From: [Mycobacterium] crassicus
Lineage (GTDB): Bacteria > Actinomycetota > Actinomycetes > Mycobacteriales > Mycobacteriaceae
NCBI RefSeq assembly: GCF_020181615.1
Contig: NZ_CP084029.1
Coordinates: forward strand, 1,655,875 to 1,719,874
DNA length: 64,000 bases
Direction of reading: 5' to 3'
The translations under genes were made by a program, and so were the position numbers. Shown piece after piece: positions 10,601-18,222 of the stretch. A model generated the notes under the pieces. It ran no database searches. It was not told the origin of the DNA and was given only the letters and a program-made list of their open reading frames with translations. Every line of letters starts with the position of its first letter. Position 1 is the first letter of the stretch.

Positions 10601-12540
10601 CCCAGGAATTCACCGTCGTCGGCGTCGGTGACATGAGCGGCGACGTGTTCGGCAACGGCATGCTGCGCAGCGAGCACATCCGGCTGGTGGCCGCCTTCGA
10701 CCATCGGCACATCTTCTTGGATCCCGACCCCGACCCGGCCCGGTCGTTCGCCGAACGGCAACGCATGTTCGACCTGCCCCGGTCCAGTTGGGACGACTAC
10801 GACAAGTCGCTGATCAGCGGTGGCGGCGGGGTCTACCCGCGCGAGCTGAAATCGGTGCCGATCAGTCCGCAGGTCGCCGCGGTGCTCGGACTCGAGACTG
10901 ACATCACCGAGCTGACCCCGCCCGCGCTGATTCGGGCGGTCCTGCGCGCGCCGGTCGACCTGCTGTTCAACGGCGGTATCGGCACTTACATCAAGGCGGA
11001 GACCGAATCCGATGCCGACGTCGGGGACCGCGCCAACGACCAAGTGCGAGTCAACGGAAATCAGTTGCGCGCCAAGGTGGTCGGCGAAGGTGGAAACCTC
11101 GGCGTCACTCCGTTGGGCCGGGTCGAGTTCGACCTGTCCGGTGGCCGGATCAACACCGACGCCCTGGACAACTCCGCCGGCGTCGACTGCTCCGACCACG
11201 AGGTCAACATCAAGATCCTGCTGGACGCGCTGGTCACCGTCGGCAAGCTGGATGCCGCCGAACGGCCGAAGCTCCTGGCGTCGATGACCGACGAAGTCAG
11301 CGCGCTGGTGCTGGCCGACAACACCGGCCAGAACGATCTGATGGGCACCAGCCGGGCCAATGCCGCCAGCCTGCTGCCGGTGCACGCCGACCAGATCCAG
11401 CATCTGGTCGCCGACCGGGGTCTGAACCGCGAGCTGGAGGCGCTGCCGTCGGAGAAGGAGATCCGCCGCCGCGCCGAAGCCGGGCTCGGCCTGGCCTCAC
11501 CGGAGTTGGCGACCCTGATGGCGCACGTCAAGCTCACCCTCAAGGCAGCCGTACTGGCCACCGACCTGCCGGAGCAGGACGTGTTCGCGGCGCGGCTGCC
11601 GCAGTACTTCCCGACCCCGTTGCAGCAGCGGTTCGGCCCGGAGATCCGCTCGCACCAACTGCGCCGCGAGATCGTGGCCACGATGCTGATCAACGACGTG
11701 GTGGACACCGGCGGCATCACCTACGCCTACCGGATCACCCAGGACGCGGGGGTCGACCTGGTCGACGCCGTGCGGGCCTACGTGGCGACCGATGCCATCT
11801 TCGGCGTGGGTGCGCTGTGGCGCCGGATTCGTGCCGCCGGTGAACAGGACGGACTGCCGGTCGCGGTGACCGATCGGATGACGCTGGATCTGCGTCGGCT
11901 CATCGACCGTGCCGGGCGTTGGCTGCTCAACTACCGGCCGCAGCCGCTGGCAGTGGGCGCCGAGATCAACCGGTTCGCCGACCAGGTCGCACAGTTGACG
12001 CCACGGATGTCGGAGTGGCTGCGCGGCGACGACGCCGACATCGTCGCCAAGCACGTCGGCGAGTTCGGTGCGCAGGGCGTGCCCGAGGATCTGGCCGTCG
12101 ACGTCGCCATCGGGCTGTACCGCTACAGCCTGCTCGACATCATCGACGTCGCCGACATCGCCGATCGCGACGCCGCCGAGGTCGCCGACGCCTACTTCGC
12201 GCTGATGGATCGGCTCGGCACCGACGGACTGTTGACCGCGGTGGCCGAACTGCCGCGCGATGACCGTTGGCATGCGTTGGCGCGGTTGGCGATCCGCGAC
12301 GACATCTACAATTCGGTGCGGTCGTTGTGCCTGGATGTGCTGGCGATCGGGGAACCGGACGAGGATGGGATGCAGAAGATCATCGAGTGGGAATCGACCA
12401 ACGGGTCACGGGTTGAGCGGGCGCAGCGCACGCTGACCCAGATCTACTCCTCCGACCAGCGGGATCTGGCCACGCTGTCGGTTGCGGCGCGGCAGATCCG
12501 AAGCATGACCCGCGCCAGCGGTCAGGGGGCGCCGTCGTGA
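7696..12540 (+). CDS. gdh: NAD-specific glutamate dehydrogenase, large 180-kDa class
   Basis: A 1614-residue enzyme that interconverts glutamate and 2-oxoglutarate plus ammonium with NAD. Large size and domain order define the L_180 class: long N-terminal ACT-like regulatory segments (~1-700), the dehydrogenase core (~780-1200) and a C-terminal helical domain. Core motifs include [20 protein letters not shown], the lysine-containing [12 protein letters not shown], and [17 protein letters not shown] of the NAD fold. In mycobacteria this enzyme is regulated by the FHA protein GarA; no garA lies in this window. The next gene starts inside its stop codon (GTGA), so the two are cotranslated. Confidence 0.95.
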   Translation: MTDATERGSAGWTPDSSQPQGVPDWVRSAYVETYRGPHSNALGGDEQCAAAPANEAAATAVVTPELLAAHARLAQHRPVGETRVAVYTDDEAGFGPALQAVTGHGGMLTDSVAVLLHRLGVAYVGIMTPVFTVHRDAAGELRSVEPGSPDAETGAETWIHVQLSPSVNRQVLAEVERLLPDVMADVRQVATDSQAMLDALNALAVEVETDPDGNFAAPDRHDVAALLHWLADGHFVLLGYQRGVVHDGQVLVDEADRLGVLRLRKSLRPRLTGDKLLTLAQATVPSYMRFGSRTYVVVIRENTGDSIVAHRFVGLFTAGAMNADVFEIPVISRTVRQALALSENEPGHPGQLLLDIIQTVPRSELFAISAEQLLSMAMAIAGLGSWRGALLFLRGDRTGRFVSCLVYLPRDRYTTPVRLEMADILTEEFGGVGVEYSARVSESPWALVHFMVRLPDDPQSRTVDTSEAGRARIQDRLTEATRTWADRMLEAASGSASEVPAQHYATAFAETYKQAVTPAEAVDDIAIIEGLADGAVRLVFSAIDDGDAAQLTWFLGGHGASLSRLLPMLQCMGVVVLEERPFTVTRADGLTTWIYKFKVSPHPGIEIPESGAAREDAHQRFADGVTAIWGCSVEVDRFNELVLRAGLTWQQVAVLRGYAKYLRQARFPYSESHIASVLNEYPATARALVALFEALFDPVQQSRGRDAQAAAADVAAGIDAVVSLDTDRVLRAFAGLIQATLRTNYFVTRDGSARANNVLAFKLDARLIDELPLPRPKFEIFVYSPRVEGVHLRFGFVSRGGLRWSDRREDYRTEILGLVKAQEVKNAVIVPVGAKGGFVVKHPPVPTGDPGADREATRDEGIACYKLFISGLLDVTDNVDHATGAVSAPAQVVRRDGDDAYLVVAADKGTASFSDIANGVAQSYGFWLGDAFASGGSVGYDHKEMGITAKGAWESVRRHFREMGIDTQTQEFTVVGVGDMSGDVFGNGMLRSEHIRLVAAFDHRHIFLDPDPDPARSFAERQRMFDLPRSSWDDYDKSLISGGGGVYPRELKSVPISPQVAAVLGLETDITELTPPALIRAVLRAPVDLLFNGGIGTYIKAETESDADVGDRANDQVRVNGNQLRAKVVGEGGNLGVTPLGRVEFDLSGGRINTDALDNSAGVDCSDHEVNIKILLDALVTVGKLDAAERPKLLASMTDEVSALVLADNTGQNDLMGTSRANAASLLPVHADQIQHLVADRGLNRELEALPSEKEIRRRAEAGLGLASPELATLMAHVKLTLKAAVLATDLPEQDVFAARLPQYFPTPLQQRFGPEIRSHQLRREIVATMLINDVVDTGGITYAYRITQDAGVDLVDAVRAYVATDAIFGVGALWRRIRAAGEQDGLPVAVTDRMTLDLRRLIDRAGRWLLNYRPQPLAVGAEINRFADQVAQLTPRMSEWLRGDDADIVAKHVGEFGAQGVPEDLAVDVAIGLYRYSLLDIIDVADIADRDAAEVADAYFALMDRLGTDGLLTAVAELPRDDRWHALARLAIRDDIYNSVRSLCLDVLAIGEPDEDGMQKIIEWESTNGSRVERAQRTLTQIYSSDQRDLATLSVAARQIRSMTRASGQGAPS

Positions 12541-12956
12541 GCGGTCCCGCGGGTTTTGTCGCATCGGTTCCGGTGCGCTGGTCGGACATCGACATGTATC
12601 AACACGTCAACCACGCGGTGATGGTCACCATCCTCGAAGAGGCCCGGGTGCCCTTCCTGTCGCCGGCGTTCGCGGTCGACATCACCACCGTGGGCCTGCT
12701 GATCGCCGAGGTCAAGATCGGCTACAAGGGTCAGCTGCGGCTGATCGACTCGCCGTTGCAGGTGACGATGTGGATCTCACGGCTGCGGGCGGTGGACTTC
12801 AACATCGGCTACGAGGTTCGCTCGGCGAGCGCCGCGCCGGATTCGAAGCCGGCGGTGATCGCCGAGACCCAACTCGCCGCGTTCAGCATCGACGAGCAGA
12901 AGCTGGTGCGGCTGTCGCCGGAGCACCGGGAGTATCTGCAGCGGTTCACCCGCTGA
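12537..12956 (+). CDS. Acyl-CoA thioesterase, hotdog fold (4HBT)
   Basis: A 139-residue protein with the hotdog-fold opening [25 protein letters not shown]. Asp in the WSDID motif and the helix after HVNH are the catalytic and CoA-binding region of 4-hydroxybenzoyl-CoA-type thioesterases. The substrate acyl chain is unknown. The GTG start overlaps the gdh TGA by 4 nt, giving translational coupling; the same pair occurs in M. tuberculosis (Rv2476c-Rv2475c, by memory). It converges on aglA, 6 bp away. Confidence 0.85.
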   Translation: MSGPAGFVASVPVRWSDIDMYQHVNHAVMVTILEEARVPFLSPAFAVDITTVGLLIAEVKIGYKGQLRLIDSPLQVTMWISRLRAVDFNIGYEVRSASAAPDSKPAVIAETQLAAFSIDEQKLVRLSPEHREYLQRFTR

Positions 12957-12962
12957 CGGCGG

Positions 12963-14540
12963 CTACACCAGCCATGCCGCGGTGTTCGGCGGCAACTGGG
13001 CGCCGGACAGCGGCCCGCTGGCCAGAAGCAGCTCGCCATCGGGCAGTGCCACCGGCCGTTCGCCGGTGTTGAGCGCGCAGACCAGGCCGCCGCGCCGGAA
13101 GGCCAGCGCACCGTCGGATATGGGAAGCCACTCGACGCCGGTACCGGATCCCGCACGCTCCCGGCGTATTTCAAGGGCGCGCCGGTACAGCGACAACGTC
13201 GAGTCGGGGTCGCCCAGCTGACGTTCCACGGTCAGGGGTGCCCAATCAGACGGCATCGGCAGCCAGGTGTCGGCGCGTGCGGAGAATCCGAACGCCGGCG
13301 CCGCACCCGACCACGGCAAAGGCACCCGGCAGCCGTCACGCCCGCGTTCGGTGTGCCCGGAGCGCTCCCAGACCGGATCCTGCAGCGCCTCCTCGGGCAG
13401 CTCGACTTCCGGCAGCCCCAACTCCTGGCCGTTGTAGACGAACACCGAGCCCGGTAGCGCCAGCAGGACCAGCGCCATCGCCCGCGCCCGGGCCAGGCCG
13501 ATCGCGCCGTCACCGTAGCGGGTCACCGCCCGCTGCACGTCGTGGTTCTCCAGCGCCCAGGTCGGGGTGCCGTCGACCGACGCGACGGCGGCCAGCGAAT
13601 TGTCGATCGCATCGCGGATGTCAGCGGCGTCGAAGTCGGCCTGCAGCAACCGGAAATTGAAGGCCAGGTGCAGTTCGTCGGGCCGCAGATACTCGGCGAA
13701 CTGGGCATTGTCGTGCACCCAGACCTCGCCGACGGTGACCGCGCCCGGGTAGTCGTCGACGACTGCGCGGATCGCCCGGTGGATCGGGTGGACGCCGGGC
13801 CGGTTGAAGCGTGGGTCGTCGTCCTGGTGGGCCAGCAGCTTCACGTCGGTGACGGCCATGTCGGGCAGGCCGGGAGGTTTGGCCATGCCGTGCGAGACGT
13901 CGATGCGGAAGCCGTCTACCCCGCGGTCCAGCCAGAACCGCAGGGTCTTCTCGAAGTCGGCGAAGACCTCGGGGTTGTCCCAGTTCAGGTCGGGTTGACT
14001 GGCGTCGAACAGGTGCAGATACCACTGGCCCGGGCGGCCGTCGGGCTCGGTGACCCGCGTCCAGGCCGGGCCGCCGAACACCGACACCCAGTTGTTGGGC
14101 GGTCGAGTGCCGTCGGGCCCGCGGCCGTCCCGAAAGATGTAGAGCTCCCTCGCGCGACTACCCGGAACGGCGGCCAGCGCCTCCACAAACCAGGGATGCG
14201 CCGAACTGGTGTGGTTGGGCACCAGGTCCATGGTCAGCTTGATGCTGCGCTCGTGAGCGGCCGTGACCAACCGGTCCAACGCGGTCAGGTCACCGAAGAG
14301 CGGGTCGATGTCCCGCGGATCCGCCACGTCGTACCCGTGGTCGGCCATCGGCGACACCATCACCGGGTTCAGCCAGATCGCGTCGACGCCGAGGTCGCTC
14401 AGATAGTCCAGATGCGCGGTCACCCCGTCCAGATCGCCGACCCCGTCGCCGTTGCTGTCTGCGAACGAGCGGGGATAGGCCTGGTAGAACGCGCTGTCAG
14501 CCCACCATGGCTTGTGGTCAGGGTGTGGGGAGGCGGCCAT
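12963..14540 (-). CDS. aglA: Alpha-glucosidase / oligo-1,6-glucosidase, GH13
   Basis: A 525-residue cytoplasmic GH13 glucosidase. The (beta/alpha)8 motifs are complete: DLVPNHTS, DGFRIDVSHGMAKP (nucleophile Asp), VTVGEVWV (acid/base Glu) and ENHDVQR (transition-state Asp). It hydrolyses alpha-linked malto- or isomalto-oligosaccharides; exact linkage preference is not readable. The start ATG at 14540 overlaps the glbO stop codon as TGATG, so ribosomes finishing glbO can restart here. AglA of M. tuberculosis (Rv2471), also beside glbO, is of similar length. Confidence 0.9.
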   Translation of the reverse strand: MAASPHPDHKPWWADSAFYQAYPRSFADSNGDGVGDLDGVTAHLDYLSDLGVDAIWLNPVMVSPMADHGYDVADPRDIDPLFGDLTALDRLVTAAHERSIKLTMDLVPNHTSSAHPWFVEALAAVPGSRARELYIFRDGRGPDGTRPPNNWVSVFGGPAWTRVTEPDGRPGQWYLHLFDASQPDLNWDNPEVFADFEKTLRFWLDRGVDGFRIDVSHGMAKPPGLPDMAVTDVKLLAHQDDDPRFNRPGVHPIHRAIRAVVDDYPGAVTVGEVWVHDNAQFAEYLRPDELHLAFNFRLLQADFDAADIRDAIDNSLAAVASVDGTPTWALENHDVQRAVTRYGDGAIGLARARAMALVLLALPGSVFVYNGQELGLPEVELPEEALQDPVWERSGHTERGRDGCRVPLPWSGAAPAFGFSARADTWLPMPSDWAPLTVERQLGDPDSTLSLYRRALEIRRERAGSGTGVEWLPISDGALAFRRGGLVCALNTGERPVALPDGELLLASGPLSGAQLPPNTAAWLV

Positions 14541-14938
14541 CAGATCGGCGCGTTGACCAGGAAGTCGGCCACGGTATGCAGGTAGTCCAGCAGTTCGGCA
14601 CGGTGCGCGTCGCCGAGTGTGTCCGAGTCGATCTCGCCGACCGCGGTGACCATGCAGCGCAGCCACGCGTCGCGTTGCAGCGGGCCGATCCGGTAGGGGA
14701 TATGCCGCATCCGCAGCCGCGGGTGGCCGCGACGGTCGGTGTAGGTGCGGGGGCCGCCCCAGTACTGCTCGAGGAACATTCGCAGGCGTTCCTCGGCGCC
14801 GTCCATGTCGTCGGCGGGGTACATCGGCCGCAGAATGGGGTCCTCGGCTACCAGTTGATAAAACCGCGAGACGATGGCGTGGAAGGTCTCCGCACCGCCG
14901 ACGGCGTCATAAAACGTGGGTTCTTCTATCGGCTGCAT
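14540..14938 (-). CDS. glbO: Truncated hemoglobin, group II (GlbO)
   Basis: A 132-residue heme protein nearly identical in pattern to mycobacterial trHbO. It has [19 protein letters not shown], the group II core [16 protein letters not shown] with TyrCD1 and the distal-pocket region, proximal His in [11 protein letters not shown] and TrpG8 in RDAWLRC. The protein binds O2 tightly; proposed roles are oxygen transfer to terminal oxidases and NO/peroxide detoxification. The start at 14938 is set by homology. It is the first gene of a two-gene unit with aglA, joined by TGATG. Its promoter lies in the 100 bp shared with the divergent HNH gene. Confidence 0.95.
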   Translation of the reverse strand: MQPIEEPTFYDAVGGAETFHAIVSRFYQLVAEDPILRPMYPADDMDGAEERLRMFLEQYWGGPRTYTDRRGHPRLRMRHIPYRIGPLQRDAWLRCMVTAVGEIDSDTLGDAHRAELLDYLHTVADFLVNAPI

Positions 14939-15039
14939 CGCCCACCATTGTGGGCCATCGCGGCTACCTGCCAGTGAACACACGGCAAATGGGCGTGCGA
15001 CCAGCGCCGAATCATGGTGAACTGTTCGGCGGAGGATCA

Positions 15040-15066
15040 ATGGTGCAGTACAAAAGCCGGCTATGA
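15040..15066 (+). CDS. Eight-codon upstream reading frame coupled to HNH gene
   Basis: ATG at 15040 follows GGAGG (15031-15035) and encodes MVQYKSRL. Its TGA (15064-15066) overlaps the ATG of the nuclease gene at 15063 (ATGA). The nuclease ATG has no good ribosome site of its own, so initiation there may depend on this minigene. Confidence 0.45.
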   Translation: MVQYKSRL

Positions 15067-15698
15067 AGCGTCGGGGCCACCGCAACCCCGGTGCCCCCGC
15101 GGCGAGCCTGACCGGGCTTGCCGCCGCCCCATGCCTGCACTCTGTCGCCACTTCTGATTCCGTACCCGACGCCGCATCGATCTGGACCCGACGGCGGGTG
15201 TTGCTGCTCAACGCCACCTTCGAACCGCTGACCGCGCTTCCGCTGCGGCGTGCCATCGTCATGCTGATCTGCGGAAAAGCCGACGTGGTGCACGAAGACC
15301 CGACCGGGCCGGTCATCCACTCGGCAACCAGGTCGGTGGCGGTGCCTTCGGTGATTCGGCTGCGCTCGTATGTCCGGGTGCCCTACCGCGCCCGCACCCC
15401 GCTGACCCGGGCCGCGCTGATGCACCGCGACCGGCACTGCTGCGCCTACTGCGGCGGCAAGGCCGACACCGTCGATCACGTGGTGCCGCGCAGTCGCGGC
15501 GGTGACCACTCCTGGGAGAACTGCGTGGCCGCCTGCTCGACCTGCAATCACCGCAAGGCGGATCGATTGTTGACCGAACTCGGCTGGACGTTGAGCCTGG
15601 TGCCCACCTCGCCGAAGGGCCAGCACTGGCGGTTGTTGGCAGTGATCAACGATCTGGACCCGGTGTGGATGCGCTACCTCGGCGAAGGCGCCGCCTGA
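15063..15698 (+). CDS. HNH endonuclease domain protein
   Basis: A 211-residue protein. The N-terminal ~130 residues include [22 protein letters not shown] and [11 protein letters not shown], a conserved DNA-binding module seen in actinobacterial stand-alone HNH proteins. The C-terminal half is a zinc HNH domain: HCCAYCG, then [17 protein letters not shown], then CSTCNHRK, so both CxxC pairs and the D-H catalytic pair are present. The biological target is unknown; orthologues occur as single genes in mycobacteria (Rv2469c, by memory), so a housekeeping repair role is more likely than a mobile one. Its 3' end overlaps the convergent nitrilase gene by 25 bp. Confidence 0.8.
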   Translation: MKRRGHRNPGAPAASLTGLAAAPCLHSVATSDSVPDAASIWTRRRVLLLNATFEPLTALPLRRAIVMLICGKADVVHEDPTGPVIHSATRSVAVPSVIRLRSYVRVPYRARTPLTRAALMHRDRHCCAYCGGKADTVDHVVPRSRGGDHSWENCVAACSTCNHRKADRLLTELGWTLSLVPTSPKGQHWRLLAVINDLDPVWMRYLGEGAA

Positions 15699-16612
15699 GG
15701 CGCCACGTGGCGCCGATACCAACGTCGCCCGTGCCAGCGCTGGTAATGCCAGACCGCGGTGGGCAACGCCCCCCGGCGGTGTAGCCAGAAACCGGCCGGC
15801 GGGTCGAGGCGGGACTGTTGGCGCTGCAGCGTGATCTCACCGAGCACGACGCCTTCGCCCTGGTCGGCGTGCCGTTCGGCGACGATCGTGCCGTCCGCGG
15901 CGGCGATCAGGGTGGCCCCTTCGAAATGGCCGCGGTACTGCAGGGGCACCCATGGCATCGCACAGTTCAGGGACCCGGCATGAGCGGCGTGCACCACGGG
16001 TGCGCCGACGTATTGGGCGAATGATGCCGCCGAGTGCCGGGCGGTAGCGGCGTTGTTGCGTTCGAGGCGGTCGAAGAGCCGGTGCGGTGTCCAGCGGGGG
16101 ATCGACCACCAGCCCGAGCCCGTCATCACCAGGTCCACCCGGCCGCGCAGTCGTCGCACGGTCTGGGTGCGCATCAATTCCCAGCACACCGCAGCTCCGA
16201 CCGCGTGCTCGCCCGCGCTGAGCACGCCGTCGTCGTCGCCGCAGGTATAGAACGCGTTCTCCCACATCGTGGGCAGGTCCTTGTCGTGCCGGCCCACCAC
16301 GCCGCCCGGATCGGCCAGCAGGTAGGCGTTGCGGATGTGGCCGTCGGCGTCACGGCACAGAAATGACCCGCCGACCAGCGCCCGGTGTCGGCTCGCCAAT
16401 GAGGTGAGGAGGTCGGTGGCCGCGCCGTCGGGCGGTAGTGCCGCGGTGGCCAGCGACTCGGCGAACCCGATCCCGGTGGTGAAGAACTCCGGCAGCGCGA
16501 TGATCTGTGCGCCGGCCCGGCCCGCCTCATCGGCGAGCCGCTCACAGGCGGCCAGGTTGGCCGGAACATCGCCGAGCTCAGCTTCCAACTGGACTGCCGC
16601 TGCTAGCACCAT
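15674..16612 (-). CDS. Carbon-nitrogen hydrolase (nitrilase superfamily)
   Basis: A 312-residue cytoplasmic amidase/nitrilase-fold enzyme. The catalytic triad is visible: Glu in IALPEFFTTGI, Lys in RHDKDLPTMWE, and Cys in GAAVCWELMRT. The family cleaves non-peptide C-N bonds in amides or nitriles; no substrate can be assigned. The start at 16612 was chosen over an in-frame ATG at 16624 because the latter lies inside a TATGTT -10 box, which places the transcript start on 16612. It is divergent from the small membrane gene at 16704. Confidence 0.8.
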   Translation of the reverse strand: MVLAAAVQLEAELGDVPANLAACERLADEAGRAGAQIIALPEFFTTGIGFAESLATAALPPDGAATDLLTSLASRHRALVGGSFLCRDADGHIRNAYLLADPGGVVGRHDKDLPTMWENAFYTCGDDDGVLSAGEHAVGAAVCWELMRTQTVRRLRGRVDLVMTGSGWWSIPRWTPHRLFDRLERNNAATARHSAASFAQYVGAPVVHAAHAGSLNCAMPWVPLQYRGHFEGATLIAAADGTIVAERHADQGEGVVLGEITLQRQQSRLDPPAGFWLHRRGALPTAVWHYQRWHGRRWYRRHVAPQAAPSPR

Positions 16613-16619
16613 GGTGGTG

Positions 16620-16625
16620 AACATA
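16620..16625 (-). promoter_or_regulatory. -10 box of leaderless nitrilase gene
   Basis: Minus-strand TATGTT is followed by 7 nt and the ATG at 16612. Confidence 0.55.
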
Positions 16626-16690
16626 GTCGGCCGAAATGGTCGACGCCGCGCCTCGGTCCGGGTTCCCGCACCGGTCGATCGGCGGTGGGA

Positions 16691-16696
16691 TACGGT
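16691..16696 (+). promoter_or_regulatory. -10 box of leaderless small membrane gene
   Basis: TACGGT ends 7 nt before GTG at 16704. With the minus-strand box at 16620-16625 it forms a compact back-to-back leaderless promoter pair. Confidence 0.55.
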
Positions 16697-16703
16697 TTAC
16701 CGC

Positions 16704-16937
16704 GTGAGCGTGTTGGAATTCCTCGGCTTCTTCATCGGCATTCCGGCTTTGCTGGTCTCGCTGCTGGCAGCGCGGGTGTTGTCGTACAAGTCGCCGCGTG
16801 CGGCCACCTACCGGATGGCCGATCGGTGGACGCATCCGCCGATCCTGTGGGCGGCGATCGACGAGCGCGTCGGTGCCGGGCACGGTCACGGCAAGTCCGA
16901 GTTCAGCGTGGGAGGTGGCGCCAGTGGCAACTGGTGA
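16704..16937 (+). CDS. Small single-helix membrane protein
   Basis: A 77-residue protein starting with a hydrophobic helix ([21 protein letters not shown], ~5-25) and a short soluble tail ending in a glycine-rich stretch. The GTG at 16704 is exactly at the predicted transcript start. It overlaps the next gene by 14 bp, as expected for a two-gene operon. A similar small gene precedes Rv2468c in M. tuberculosis, by memory. Function unknown; it may tether or stabilise the product of the next gene. Confidence 0.6.
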   Translation: MSVLEFLGFFIGIPALLVSLLAARVLSYKSPRAATYRMADRWTHPPILWAAIDERVGAGHGHGKSEFSVGGGASGNW

Positions 16938-17391
16938 TGTTGCGACGATCGATCCGGCGGACCTGCCGTACGGCTCGGCGATCACCTACAGCGGTCGGAT
17001 CTCCGGGGTCGTCGAGCCCGGCGAGGTACCCCTGCAGTACCCGTTCCCGACCAGGGACCTGGTGGCGCTCGACAATGCACTGACCGATGAGTCGCGGGCG
17101 TCCAAGGCCCGATTCGCCACCTACATCGGTGATCTCGGTGCGGACACCGCGGCGCGGGCCGGTGAGATCCTGGCGAAGGTGCCGACCCCCAACGACGCGG
17201 TGTTGATCGCCGTCTCACCGGATCAACGGGCCATCGAGATCGTCTACGGCGCCGGTGTGGGTGCCCGCATTGCCCCGGCGGCTGCCCCGCAGGCGGTGGC
17301 CGCGGCGGCTGCGGCATTCAGCGACGGCAGCCTGATCGACGGTCTGATCGCCGCGGTGCGACTGCTCAGCGCCGGGATTTCTCGGCCCTAG
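16924..17391 (+). CDS. Conserved protein, probable DUF5130 family
   Basis: A 155-residue protein. The visible core is [46 protein letters not shown], which resembles the DUF5130/TPM-like fold of actinobacterial proteins beside glbO and pepN. An alanine-rich helix follows. GTG 16924 is preceded by GGGAGG at a good distance; GTG 16915 is possible. It overlaps the membrane gene upstream, so the pair probably works together. No catalytic residues are evident. Function unknown. Confidence 0.6.
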   Translation: MATGDVATIDPADLPYGSAITYSGRISGVVEPGEVPLQYPFPTRDLVALDNALTDESRASKARFATYIGDLGADTAARAGEILAKVPTPNDAVLIAVSPDQRAIEIVYGAGVGARIAPAAAPQAVAAAAAAFSDGSLIDGLIAAVRLLSAGISRP

Positions 17392-17427
17392 GTTCGTCGG
17401 TCGGCCCGATCACCCCTGGCGGCGAGT

Positions 17428-18222
17428 GTGCGTGTGCCCGGACGGCACGCTGCGTGGAGTCCCGATTCCGCGCACGCTCGCGCTGCCGCGGTGTCGGCTT
17501 CCCCGGCGCACCGCGCCTGGTTGACGAACATCGACCGGCACGCCGTCGCCCCGCAGGCCGTGGCCGACATCGTCCGCCGCCGGCACATCACCCGCGACAG
17601 TTTCCGGATCCTCGATGCGATGGAGCAGATCAGCGACCCGGACGGCAAGAGCTATTTCGTCATACCCCGGGGGACCGGTGCCGGCGACGCCCGTCGCGCG
17701 GCACTGCTGACCTACATCCTCAACGCCGGCACCGGATACGGCTGCGCCCGCAGTGACTTTCCGGAAACACCCTACGGTGCTGCCGAGGTGCAAAGGATCG
17801 TCGAGCGGCAATGGGCCAATCGCTGGAGCTATGAGGCGGTCCGCCGGGTCTGCAACACCGGCGGCTTGCTGGCGGCCACCCCGAACGGCATATTGATGGG
17901 CTTGGGCGGCAACCGGATTCACGCCCAACTCAGCCGTCGCGGCGGCACCACGTGGGGTGATCTGTTCATGGTCAGCATCAATCAGGTCACCGACCCGGCC
18001 GGGCGGATGCGCGCCATCATCGAATCGGGACGGGCCTACCCCGCTGGCCCGGGCCTGGACAGGTTGCTGCACCACGAGGAGATTCACGCCCAGCAGTGGG
18101 CCGGGCTGGGGCCGCTACAGCTGCCCGCGCGCTATCTCGCCGAGGAGACCAGGGTGCGGATCTTCGGCGGTACCAACAGGTTCGAGAAGCAGGCCGGACT
18201 GTCCGACGGCGGATACCGCTGA
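17428..18222 (+). CDS. Uncharacterised protein with HExxH-type motif
   Basis: A 264-residue protein I do not recognise by name. Near its C-terminus is LLHHEEIHAQQWAGLGPL, which contains HEEIH, an HExxH zinc-peptidase signature, followed ~15 residues later by LAEE as a possible third ligand. The H-x-x-H-x2-QW-x4-GPL arrangement recalls small HExxH proteins fused to toxin or phage modules. The middle part has TPNGILMGLGGNRIHAQLSRRGGTTWGDLFM. There is no signal peptide or membrane helix. The start GTG at 17428 is uncertain; GTG 17491 would fit too. It ends 1 bp before convergent pepN. Peptidase activity is inference from the motif only. Confidence 0.55.
   Translation: MRVPGRHAAWSPDSAHARAAAVSASPAHRAWLTNIDRHAVAPQAVADIVRRRHITRDSFRILDAMEQISDPDGKSYFVIPRGTGAGDARRAALLTYILNAGTGYGCARSDFPETPYGAAEVQRIVERQWANRWSYEAVRRVCNTGGLLAATPNGILMGLGGNRIHAQLSRRGGTTWGDLFMVSINQVTDPAGRMRAIIESGRAYPAGPGLDRLLHHEEIHAQQWAGLGPLQLPARYLAEETRVRIFGGTNRFEKQAGLSDGGYR

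Noticed and set aside
8848..11403. An 851-codon minus-strand frame inside gdh
   Set aside because: Shadow of the dehydrogenase frame; no domain, no ribosome site.
16798..16914. The in-frame N-terminal extension of the DUF5130-type protein
   Set aside because: It lies inside the small membrane gene, is Arg/Pro-rich as out-of-frame translation would be, and has no ribosome site.
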